Assembly (NCBI GenBank): GCA_024516035.1
Contig: CM044958.1
Span: forward strand, 46,325,205-46,389,204
DNA length: 64,000 bases
Source: Bactericera cockerelli
Lineage: Eukaryota; Arthropoda; Insecta; Hemiptera; Triozidae
Direction: 5' to 3'
Numbering within the stretch: the stretch's first letter is position 1; the number at the start of each line of letters is the position of its first letter. This document shows positions 30,585 through 40,000 of the stretch, in pieces. The notes beneath the pieces were generated by a model. The model was given only the letters and a program-made list of their open reading frames with translations. It did no database searches and was not told where the DNA came from. The position numbers and the translations under genes are program-made.

Positions 30585-30718
30585 GAGTAATTGTGACGCC
30601 ACAATTATAATTAATCAAACCCAAACTTAATAATTTTACCAAAGCTTGGGGTTCAAACCACCAACCTACAGATTATATTCCAGCTGCCTAATTAATTGAG
30701 CTATTGAGGTCGGTTCAA
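30585..30718 (-). mobile_element. SINE family 2, overlapping the NUDT14 stop codon
   Basis: Antisense family text CCACCAACCTACAGATTATA through AATTGAGCTATTGAGGTCGG. The NUDT14 stop (30701-30703) and last few codons fall in its head. Confidence 0.75.
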
Positions 30719-30962
30719 TTGCGTTTGATCAACATCTCTAAATTTGTCAGCTTTGTTTAACAAGAACCAGTAGATAGCAGCAAGGAACCCTCCTGGGGAG
30801 CACACCTCCTCCTGAGCTACATATGCCTTGGCCTCCGCTAGTGTCATCTCCACCACGTCTATCAGCTCCTCGTCCACACCTCCGCCACTGCTCACCTTCT
30901 GCTCATCTGTCACCTCCACATAGAACATAGTCATTCGGTCTCCTGCTGATCCAATGCCACTC
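30701..30962 (-). CDS. NUDT14: NUDT14 exon 4 and stop
   Basis: RSGIGSAGDRMTMFYVEVTD, then DEELIDVVEMTLAEAKAYVA and SPGGFLAAIYWFLLNK, a typical NUDT14 end; acceptor GTGTTCACAG. The stop is TAG at 30703-30701. Confidence 0.9.
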
Positions 30963-33432
30963 CTGTGAACACAACAATATTGTAATAGAGAGTAATTATC
31001 ATTTAAATAATGAATAATTCATTTTTTTTTTTTTTTTTTTCAGTGAAGTTAATGTCAAGGACAATAGCTTCTAGTTGGAAATCGAAGTAATAAATAATAC
31101 ATTGTGAAGTAAACCAGGAGGTAATGCTCAAGCATTTTCTACCACTACTCGAATCTTATTTAGTGGTCACAAGACTCAAATTAATGAGGAAATTGTGCAC
31201 TGGTGGGATTCGAACGAAGGATCTCTACGCACTGGATTACAGATTTTTTTTAAAAAAAAGTTTGTGCCGACCGCTTTCGCATTATCAGGACTTTACTTGC
31301 AGCCATGCATTCCGAATCGGAAAACTCGGTGAATTATCGCTCGGCGGATTCGACCAAACCTCGGATCAGCACATGCTCTTACGGAGGTCTCAGCTACGCG
31401 TAAACACTTAACTACAGTGCTGAAACACTTGTTTTAATTTGTTTAGGTATTTGGTCAAGTAAATACCTAGCCAAGTGAAGAGGAGTATTATCAAAGAAAA
31501 TGACTCAGAAATCAAACATGAGTTGACACAACTCAAAATTCAAACTACTACTTAAAAATAAAAATCACCTCAACCTTACCTGAAAGTTTGAACTTTCTCC
31601 AGTTTCTCCACGGGAACATCATAGCCACATTCCTCTAACACTTCCTCTCTTGCTATTTCCGCCAAAGATTTGTCCTTGTCTACAATACCCGCACAAATTT
31701 CGAGTGTAACGCCCAGCTTGGCGGGGTACTTGGTGGTGTCTATTGTCCCTTCTCTATCTTCCTTTGGAATGCTATTTATATAGACACCAGGTCTGAATTG
31801 TTTGACAAACACCAGAACATTCCTTGATACATTGAAGATGACTATCACAACACTGGAAGAAAATTAATTTATTAGAAGGATAGCATATTTGTATTAATTT
31901 CGAGAGTTGTTTTATAAAGTCCTAGGCCAAAATTAATTAACAACAATAGAGCAGAGACTGTCATATACTGTTGTTATTATTACCATAGTAACAGGTAATC
32001 ACATAACTGGAATTAAATATGTACTATAATAACAATGTCCACCACAGCATGTTCTAGGCTCCTGGTCGTGGTCACTTCAACCAGCTTCACTAAAATGTGC
32101 AATGCTTGGGCTCAGTACCTTGATAGATAAGGTGACTTGTAACCCGGAGGTTGGTGTTTTGAGTCCCAAGTTTGCTAAAAAAAATTAGTGAGGTGAGATT
32201 GAACAATTGTGACATTACAAAAGTTATAAAGAAAAATATACTGACACTGAGTGCACAAATAGCTCAGTGGTTAAGCACTCGCTTGTCATGCAGAAGGTCC
32301 TGGGTTTCGAACCCCCGTCGACAAAAAAAATGGATTCAAAATTTGCTTACAGTTGTTTGTAAGGGATTTCTTCTAGTGTGCTCATGTTGACGGAAGTATA
32401 GTGTCACTTCTTGCCCATCAGAGGGGAGGCATACTACGGGATGGGCAGACCACAAGCGTCTACTCTACAGTAGCTCCTGTTTCATAGCTACGAAATAAAA
32501 AAGGCTGTGTAACACTCATCTTTTTTAAAAAAAAAACAAACAAACAAAAAAAAGGGGGCTAGGTTAGAAATAATGGTTTAGTTACTTATTTTTGTTCAAC
32601 CTCCAACCTCATAATACTGAAATTCATCAGTACACCAAGACCTCCTGGAGAATTAATGTTTTCCTATGGTAAAATAACACAAACCTATGGTGAACTTTGA
32701 TGAGATCCCAAACACGTGCTTTTCCATTCTGTAAGATGAAACAAAGACAAAGTTAGTTGCTGTTACTGTAAATCTAGGTCTTTTGTGATACAGATCTTTT
32801 CTAATATGTATGCGTGTAAGTCTAAAACTTTCCAGTGAACGGTGTCAAAACCCCAAACAGCCCACAAGCTATTTAAAAACTCTTTTAAAGCTCAATGTGG
32901 AATAGACTTTATGGAAGCACATCCCTAACTGAAATGAGCCTGTCAGTTCTTGAACCATGAGTCAAAACAAATGTCAAAACGCTTGCATACGAGTCTGCAA
33001 TCATTGGACATTTCATCTTTACTATTCAAGTCCAAAACCACTGACAAATTTCGTATTGTGCGCATGACACATACCTTCTCTCTTCTCTCCCTTACATTCA
33101 ATACTTCGCCATTGTGCGCATGACACAACTTTCCTCTTCTCTCCCTTACAATTCAATATTCGTTACAAATTGTCACATATTTTGGTTATGTCCAAGCAAG
33201 ACTGAAAAGTCAAAAAGCCAGCTAATGGTTCTTGAGTTAAGTTTAAAGACAAACATATGCACACACACAGATCATTTTATAATTTAAGATAGAAAGACAT
33301 AATATAGAGTATCATGAACACTAAGTGGAATTACCGTTGGTAACTACTCACCTGAACAAATTTCACACTGTAGGGCTTTATGAACTGAGTACTTTTGGTC
33401 TCCACAATTTGAACATCAGATATTTTTTCCAT
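30701..33432 (-). CDS. NUDT14: Nudix hydrolase, uridine diphosphate glucose pyrophosphatase (NUDT14-like)
   Basis: Four exons on the minus strand: 33432-33352, 32728-32685, 31852-31580 and 30962-30701; 660 coding bases, 219 residues, against about 222 for human NUDT14. All joins are GT-AG and in phase. The start MEKISDVQIVETKSTQFIKP fits the family. Residues 97-119 are the Nudix box, GIVDKDKSLAEIAREEVLEE then CGY, with the metal-binding EExG glutamates; as in human NUDT14 the consensus first Glu and Arg are not kept. VLVFVKQFRPGVYI and LEICAG are further family motifs. Known NUDT14 enzymes hydrolyse UDP-glucose to glucose 1-phosphate and UMP with magnesium, as cytosolic dimers. The C-terminal DVDQTQLNRPQ comes partly from a SINE. 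Confidence 0.9.
31185..31430. mobile_element. NUDT14 intron repeat: tRNA-like fragment plus unknown repeat
   Basis: GCACTGGTGGGATTCGAACG resembles SINE family 6. The following GC-richer stretch (CGCTCGGCGGATTCGACCAA) is unlike its surroundings and is not recognised. Confidence 0.4.
31580..31852 (-). CDS. NUDT14: NUDT14 exon 3 (Nudix box)
   Basis: 273 bases; VVIVIFNVSRNVLVFVKQFR, the Nudix box and KLEKVQTF; acceptor TTTTCTTCCAG, donor GTAAGG. Confidence 0.92.
32105..32222 (+). mobile_element. SINE family 2 in a NUDT14 intron
   Basis: GATAAGGTGACTTGTAACCC then GGAGGTTGGTG, and the AATTAGTGAGGTGAGATTGA body. Confidence 0.75.
32252..32550 (+). mobile_element. SINE family 1 in a NUDT14 intron
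   Basis: AGCTCAGTGGTTAAGCACTC head, AGGGATTTCTTCTAGTGTGC body, ending AACACTCATCTT and a poly-A tail. Confidence 0.88.
32685..32728 (-). CDS. NUDT14: NUDT14 exon 2
   Basis: 44 bases, NGKARVWDLIKVHH plus AG; acceptor TTTCATCTTACAG, donor GTTTGT. Corresponds to the family's short segment before the V-I-V-I-F strand. Confidence 0.85.
32826..32871 (+). repeat. 46-bp copy of a downstream gene's exon 4 in a NUDT14 intron
   Basis: AACTTTCCAGTGAACGG through CAGCCCACAAGCTA matches 41542-41587 in 43 of 46 bases. The differences are GGC/GGT, GTT/GTC and CCG/CCA in the exon's frame. No other similarity extends on either side. Confidence 0.9.
33050..33165 (+). repeat. Two-copy tandem repeat in NUDT14 intron 1
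   Basis: ATTGTGCGCATGACACA followed by CTTCTCTCCCTTACA and TTCAATA occurs twice, about 57 bases apart. Confidence 0.8.
33352..33432 (-). CDS. NUDT14: NUDT14 exon 1
   Basis: 27 codons from ATG at 33432 to YSVKFVQ; donor GTGAGT on the minus strand. Upstream context CATTCCC is followed directly by ATG. Confidence 0.88.
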
Positions 33433-34490
33433 GGGAATGTTTAGATAGGTTTAATTTTATATAGGTTTAAAAAAATGGTGTAGGTCCTTCCTTTTCAGGG
33501 GGAATGGTATGTGATAAAAAAAAAAAAATTAAACAAGACTTATAAAGTCTGAAGGGTTCAAAGAGATATTTTGCACCCTAAATAATCAGTACATTTAAAA
33601 TAAGAATAATCAAGACAAAATGTGATAAAGTAAGCTTTGACAGTAATAAAATTAATTTATAAAAAAGATAATGGTAGGTGTCAGTAACTGATAACAGTGA
33701 TAACTGAAAATTAAATTTTTAATATTCAATTCAGATTTTTCGAAATTTCCCGCTACAAAGCTGCTTTACAAGGAGGTATTATTTTGATAGAAAGAAAATA
33801 ATGCGAAAAGCCTGTCACGTTAAAAAACTTATGGCAGCCATCATAGTTTTAAATATAAATTACCACCATTTTGGTGAAAAAGCGGTCCTTTTGACGTGAT
33901 GCGACGATAGTAGATGATTTTTGCATTTACTCATAGTATGTTTAGCATTATCTTATTTGAGCTATTGACTGGACGACTTTTTCCACCCCAGCGTAGGTAT
34001 AAGAATATCAAAAATCGACCCTCCATCTCCCACTCTACTATTTGCAGACAGTACAGTGTATTAGGACCCGAAACTCGATTACGAAATTGACAAATTACGA
34101 AATAATGTCTAACCAAAACCTATGAACTAACTGAATGCCATGAGGTTGATTATGGCATGTAGGTATAATGTTTGACCGTTGGCAGATAGGCAACTTCCGG
34201 GATGCTTCAAATGTGAAAAATTCAATTATAACAATATACTTACCCGATATTTTGAAACCCATCAATTGGGTTAGGTTCTTATCAAAAAAGGTCTCGATGT
34301 GCATTAGCATTGTGTAGAGACGTAAATTTGGTGGAGGTACTGAGTGACTATTCGTCTTCTTCCGCATGAGAAGCGAAAATCTTACCACTGAGCTAGTGCC
34401 TGCGTCTGAATACGTGTAGAGTGTTAAGACTATAGGTATGGTTGTTAGGTCTACAGTTTACAGAGCAACTAGCATCTACATCGCTTTCAA
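33433..34490. other. Upstream of NUDT14; promoter not identified
   Basis: AT-rich; no TATA or clear initiator could be chosen. 34330-34400 has weak tRNA-like text (CATGAGAAGCGAAAATCTTA). Confidence 0.4.
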
Positions 34491-34497
34491 CTGCATG

Positions 34498-34585
34498 GTA
34501 TCACGACGGGGGTGTTATCCTCCATTCCCAGGAAACTCACAAACCTACTATCCACATTAACCTCAGCCTGGCGAACCCAAATTAT
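34498..34585 (-). mobile_element. Body fragment of SINE family 4/5S type
   Basis: ATCACGACGGGGGTGTTATC, CAGGAAACTCACAAACC and CACATTAACCTCAGCCTGG, antisense body without a head. Confidence 0.7.
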
Positions 34586-35082
34586 TAGTCATGAGAACCA
34601 GCTACTGTAATTAAATTATTTAATATTTTGACATGCTCTATTATAATGCTTTAGTAGTTCAGTAGGTGCAATCATTGGATTTGCATTCTGGTGCCACCCA
34701 ATGAATCAATCTACCATAGCAGATGTGTTTATTTACATTATTAATTGCAAACAGAAGTAACTATCTGCAATCGAGAATCTACATCTATTTAAAAAAAAGT
34801 ATGGCACATCTGACGCACAATGTTCGACAACCCGAGTCTCCCTTTGACAGATTTTCACACACTTTCCGTCGTGTGGTGACAGATCAAACATTGGATAGTG
34901 CGTGTGATCTAGGTTGTGGGTGTGTGGACATTTAGGAGGACTTTAAATTGGTTGTAATTTTTGATAAAAGTGTTTTTAAACTACCTTACCAAAACTTTTT
35001 TGGGCGCAATATAACTTGAGAGAATTTTTGAAGAGGTGAAGAATAAATAATAGAAGAAAAATTTTCTCTTGTTATTCCGTAG

Positions 35083-35552
35083 CTAAAAGTAATCCCACAA
35101 AAAACTTCGTTAAAAAAAGGGCCAAGTTCCAGAATCCCATCCAAAAAGGTTTCGCCAATGAATGCAGTGATATTGTTGCGGCCAAGTTATCTTGTACTAA
35201 ACTATTTCTTTGATTAAACCCCGTTTTCAGTTCCCATTTAGTATGTTTTAACTGCAAATACCTCTAACTTGCCAGTGTCGCTCCTTGTGATGGTTATTGT
35301 TATTCTGTACCGTATACATATAGTCGTATATCCATTCAACCGATGCATAAAACTGGCCAAGTTAGAGGATTTTGCATTTAAAAACTACCAAATGAGGAAC
35401 TGAGAAAACGGGGTTTAATAAGAAATAGTTTAGTACCAGATAACTTGCCGCAAACAAGATATCACTGCATTCATTGGCGAAACCTTTGGATTGGAGTTCT
35501 GGAACTTGGCCTTTTTAAAGGTAGTTTTTTGTGGATATCATTACTTTTTGTA
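35083..35552. mobile_element. Fold-back element with roughly 200-bp arms
   Basis: 35085-35278 and 35346-35550 are inverted copies: AAGGTTTCGCCAATGAATGC is mirrored as GCATTCATTGGCGAAACCTT, and AAACCCCGTTTTCAGTTCC as an imperfect mirror. Termini are not well defined. Confidence 0.75.
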
Positions 35553-35614
35553 AATGGTTCGTTTCCCAGCACGTTTCATTATTTTTTATTAAAAATTTCA
35601 AGATTATTCACTTT

Positions 35615-36240
35615 AATATGCTCCCTAAAACGACACCGATTAACAGCAGAAATAGTGCGAAAGTGCCGGTTTTCAGATTTTTCCCTATACTTTTACAATG
35701 AACCCTAGCACCATACTAAATTTCAGCTTTGTAGGTAGTAGGGAAGTGCCTCATAATTTATATGCATAATCGAGTATATACTTCCTCCCTAAAATGACAC
35801 AGTTTAACAGCATGATAAGTGCGAAAGTTCCGGTTTTCAGATTTTTCCCAGTACTTTTACAATAAACCCTATCAGTATACAAAATTTCAGCTTTTTAGGT
35901 AGTAGGGAAGTGCCTCATAATTTATATACATAATATAGTATACTTCCTCCCTAAAACGACACCTTTAACAGTATTTAGAACTTTTTCAGATTTTTCCCTG
36001 TACTTTTACAATGAACCCTACCATCATGCAAAATTTCAGCTTTCTAGGTAGTCGGGAAGTGCTTCATAATTTAGATCAATAATCGATCATATATTTTCTC
36101 CCTAAAACGACACCGTTTTACACCATGATAAGTGAAAAAATTCCGGTTTTCAGATTTTTCCCTTTACTTTTACAATAAACCCTACAATCATGCAAAATTT
36201 CAGCTTTCTAGGTAGTCGGGAAGTGCCTCATAATTTTGAT
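35615..36240 (+). repeat. Four tandem units of about 160 bp
   Basis: Each unit begins near CTCCCTAAAACGACACC (35621, 35784, 35946, 36098) and contains TTCAGATTTTTCCCTGTACT and GGGAAGTGCCTCATAATTT. Confidence 0.85.
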
Positions 36241-36242
36241 GA

Positions 36243-36282
36243 TCTGTCAGTCAGTCAGTCAGTCAGTCAGTCAGTCAGTATC
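36243..36282 (+). repeat. (CAGT)n microsatellite
   Basis: About eight perfect tetranucleotides directly after the 160-bp repeats. Confidence 0.9.
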
Positions 36283-36662
36283 AAAATCGCAAATTTCAAA
36301 ATTACATTCCTCTGAAAGTTTTTTGCATAGAGTCTTTAAATTTTTAATGTCTTTTTAATGATATTAGGACAATCTCTGTTCCAAATTTCATATCTCTATG
36401 ATCAATTGAACCGAAGATATGAGGGTGTGAAAAACCGGGTGAATCGGTTCGTGTAAAGATACACTGCCGTGCTTGCTGGAACTTGGCCTGGCGCACTGCC
36501 GTGCGCTCAGATTAGCGTAATTATTTTTTCTTAATTATTTAAATTAATCATCTATCTAAATTAAGGTTTTAACTCCCCGCCAGAGTGCTACCATTGTCCC
36601 AAATTGGTTGTGGATCCGTATGTGACCAAGATTACATAAATCGGAAGAAAAAGTGACCAATA

Positions 36663-36868
36663 GCCAGCGTCGATGCTCCGGTTCTCGTAGGATCACCGAA
36701 GTTAAGCATCGTCCAGCGAGGTCAAGACTTCGTGATGCTGGCACTCCGGCCCAACCCAGGCTGGGTGAGGTGAATGTGGGTAGCAGGTTTGTGAGTTTCC
36801 TGCGAACGGAGGGTAACACCCCTGTCTCGAGATGACCTAGCTGTTGAAAGAGACGTAAAATCCAAGAA
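36663..36868 (+). mobile_element. 5S-rRNA-headed SINE
   Basis: Head GCCAGCGTCGATGCTCCGGT, TCTCGTAGGATCACCGAAGT and TAAGCATCGTCCAGCGAGGT follows the 5' half of 5S rRNA (CACCGAAGTTAAGC box). Body GGCTGGGTGAGGTGAATGTG, 3' GGAGGGTAACACCCCTGTCT. Confidence 0.85.
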
Positions 36869-36943
36869 AATTTCTTCTTAAACTAACCCAACACTTTTTG
36901 TGCTTTGTTGGTTCACGCACCTGTGCCAAAACATTGACCTCAT

Positions 36944-36948
36944 TCAGT
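36944..36948 (+). promoter_or_regulatory. Candidate arthropod initiator of the P/Q-rich gene
   Basis: TCAGT lies 40 bases upstream of the ATG; no TATA box near -30. Weak evidence from position and motif only. Confidence 0.25.
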
Positions 36949-36985
36949 CAGTTTTATTTGACCCCATTCAATCACTAGATTTGAA

Positions 36986-37069
36986 ATGAAGCCTTTTCCG
37001 TTGCAAAGAATTCTGGTTCTGATGAGTCTAATAATCGTTTTGGCTCCTGAAGATTCCTTACAGCAGAAT
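36986..37069 (+). CDS. P/Q-rich gene exon 1, signal peptide
   Basis: 28 codons; ATG preceded by TTTGAA; donor GTGAGT. Hydrophobic ILVLMSLIIVLA follows a short basic start. Confidence 0.7.
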
Positions 37070-40000
37070 GTGAGTGCCAAGATTTTTGTACTACTTCCTA
37101 GGTATCTTAAATTTCCATTACAATACAGTAATGCACGATTACCTCAGTGTTAAGGTACTCGCTTGCCTTGTAAAAGGTATCGGGTTCAACCTCCAGACTC
37201 AACAAAAAAATATTTAAAATTAATATAAAAGTGCCTAAACTTCAAACAGGAGGTTGATGTTTAGTCCCATTCATTTAAAATGTTTTACATCAATAGAAGG
37301 CAATCACTAAATAATTATACATGCGCGTTTAACAAAATAATGGATTCTTTTACAGTAACTAGGTGGTAGGTACATAAATTGTAGTGACAGACCTCAGTGG
37401 CTCGATCAATGAGAGGACTCGTAACCCGATGGTTACTGGTTCGTGTCGCAGGTACTGCAAACATTTAGTAGTTTGTTCAAGTTCGAGCAATTTTGACAAC
37501 ACACAAATAATTATGATATCCTAATTACATAAGGTAGGTCTGTATACAGGGTGAGCATAAAGTCTCACCCCACCCCCCGTATCTCGAGAATGGCTGAAAA
37601 TACAAGAAAACGCAAAAACCCGTATTCCTTAATTTTTGAGGGGACTGATTTTCAGCCAAAAAAAATTTGCCTACATGGCCCCAGTCAGGCTGGACATGGA
37701 CCAACTTTAAAATCTTAAATAGAATAGTATGCCTTGTGGCATATTGTTTTAAAGGTCTCATAAGGAGAATTTCATTACAACAATTTTCAGTGAGTTACAA
37801 CTTACCGTTCTCGAGATACATTGTCGGACGTCCTGCGTAATATCCATATATTTTGACCTATAACTCGTTGACCGTAAATTCCAGAAAAATGAAATTTGTT
37901 GATAATAACTGCTTATGGCAAGAACTTTCGAACAAGTTAAAACTTGATTTATTTTTTCGTTAAAATTTTTCGGACTGTTTGTCCGGCTGGCTGACGAAAT
38001 CGACCAGAAACTAATATCAACAGAGTATGTCGAGTTATACCTTTTTCGACAGGGCTTGTCATAAGGAGTTATTATCAACAAATTTAATTTTTCTAAAATT
38101 TACGGTTAACGAGTGATAGGTCAAAATATATGGATATTACGCAGGACGTTCGACCCTGTATCTCGAGAACGGTAAGTCGTAGCTCACTGAAATTTGTTGT
38201 AATGAACTTTTCTCTATAAGACCTTTAAAAGAGTATGCCACAAGACATACTATTCTATTTAAAATTTTAAAGTTGGTCCATGCCCAGCCTGATTGGGGCC
38301 GTGTAGGAAAAAAAAATTGGCTTAAAAGCAGCCCCCCTAAAAATTAAGGAATATGGGTTTTTGCGTTTTCTTGTATTTTCAGCCATTCTCGAGATACGGG
38401 GGGTGGGGTGAGACTTTATGCTCACCCTGTATAAGTACGTGTTTAGGTAGGTACCTACGAATAAAAACACATTCTTAAAGTTCTAGTGTACAATTGAAAA
38501 CACGACATACCCAATATTCGTACTAATGCATCATACTTTCTTTTACGACACATACAACACAGGAAGACGATGACATAGCACCAGAAGAGAACGCCTCCAA
38601 CCACCCCAAGGGAAGACCTAACGTGCGCGATGTATTCGTTCAAAAAGACTTCAATGCACCCCCCGGGCCGCCCCCTCAGAAACCACAAAACACTCACCAG
38701 TTCGCTCCTTCTGGACCTCAGCCACAAAACAAGGCGCCACCCAATGGTAACAAAATGCCAACAAATACCAATGGTCAGCAACCACCTCGACAACAACCAC
38801 AAACGCGTCAAAACAGTAACATGTCACCTCAGCAGGTAGGTGGATAGTTTATTTTTCCGAAAATGATGAGTACATATATAACTAGTTTCTTCTTTCAGTT
38901 ATTTTTATCTGGCCTGGTTGTAGGATTTTCAGTGAAACCCATACATTTAACATTGCGACCTAATTAAATTTATTGTAACCAGTCTTTTCTATTTGGTTTT
39001 AACGTCCTGATTTAGATGGTCAGGACAGGGGTTTTACCCTCCATTAGCTGGGAATTGTACCAGCTACCCATATTAAACTCACCCAGCCTGGGTTGGGCCC
39101 CAAATTAGTCAGTAGTCACAACCGTAACGCCACAGAGACTGGTTTTTTTACAATAGATTTAACAGTAGTTAGGTGTAATGTTATTTTGGGATGGGCATGT
39201 CCAAATAATTATAATTAACTTAAAAATAAATTAATTAAATTACATTAAATATTAATAGGTATATTGAAAAGTAGGACATGAATACAATTCAATCACAACA
39301 TACTAATAAAACCTCCTCTTTCTCTTATGATTGTACACACCTCTACTTCAGGATACCGATGACTTAACACCAGAAGAAAACGCAGCAAATCGCCCCAAAG
39401 GGAAACCTAACGTCCGAGACATTTTCTTACAGAGAGACTTGAACTCACCCCCCGGGTCACCATCACAGAAACCACAAAACCCACACCAAGCATCTCCTGG
39501 ATTTCAACCGCACAACAATATGTCACCTAATAATGTAAATAGTCCACCAATGGGTATGAATAGGTCACCTGGTAACAGTATATCACCAACTCGTAACAAT
39601 ATTCAACCAAATGGTAACAATATGCCACCTAGTTCTAACAATATTCAACCTAATAGAAATAATATGGCACCAAATTTCAACGGTCAACAACCATCCCGAC
39701 AACAACCTAATCTTCAAAAGAATAATATACCTCCGGCATTCGGTGAAGATTCTCCATTTAACATGCTACCTAAACAGACAAGACCCTCAGAGCAACAACG
39801 GCCACCGCAGCCAACTCAAAGACAAAACATGCCACCAGCTGGGAATATACCTCCGGCATTCGGTGAAGATTCTCCATTTAACATGCTACCTAAACAGACC
39901 GGGCCATCAGAGCAACAACGACCACCGCAGCCAACTCAAAGACAGAACATGCCACAATCGGGGAATGGTCAACTAGCATCACCACCCTCACACGCACTTC

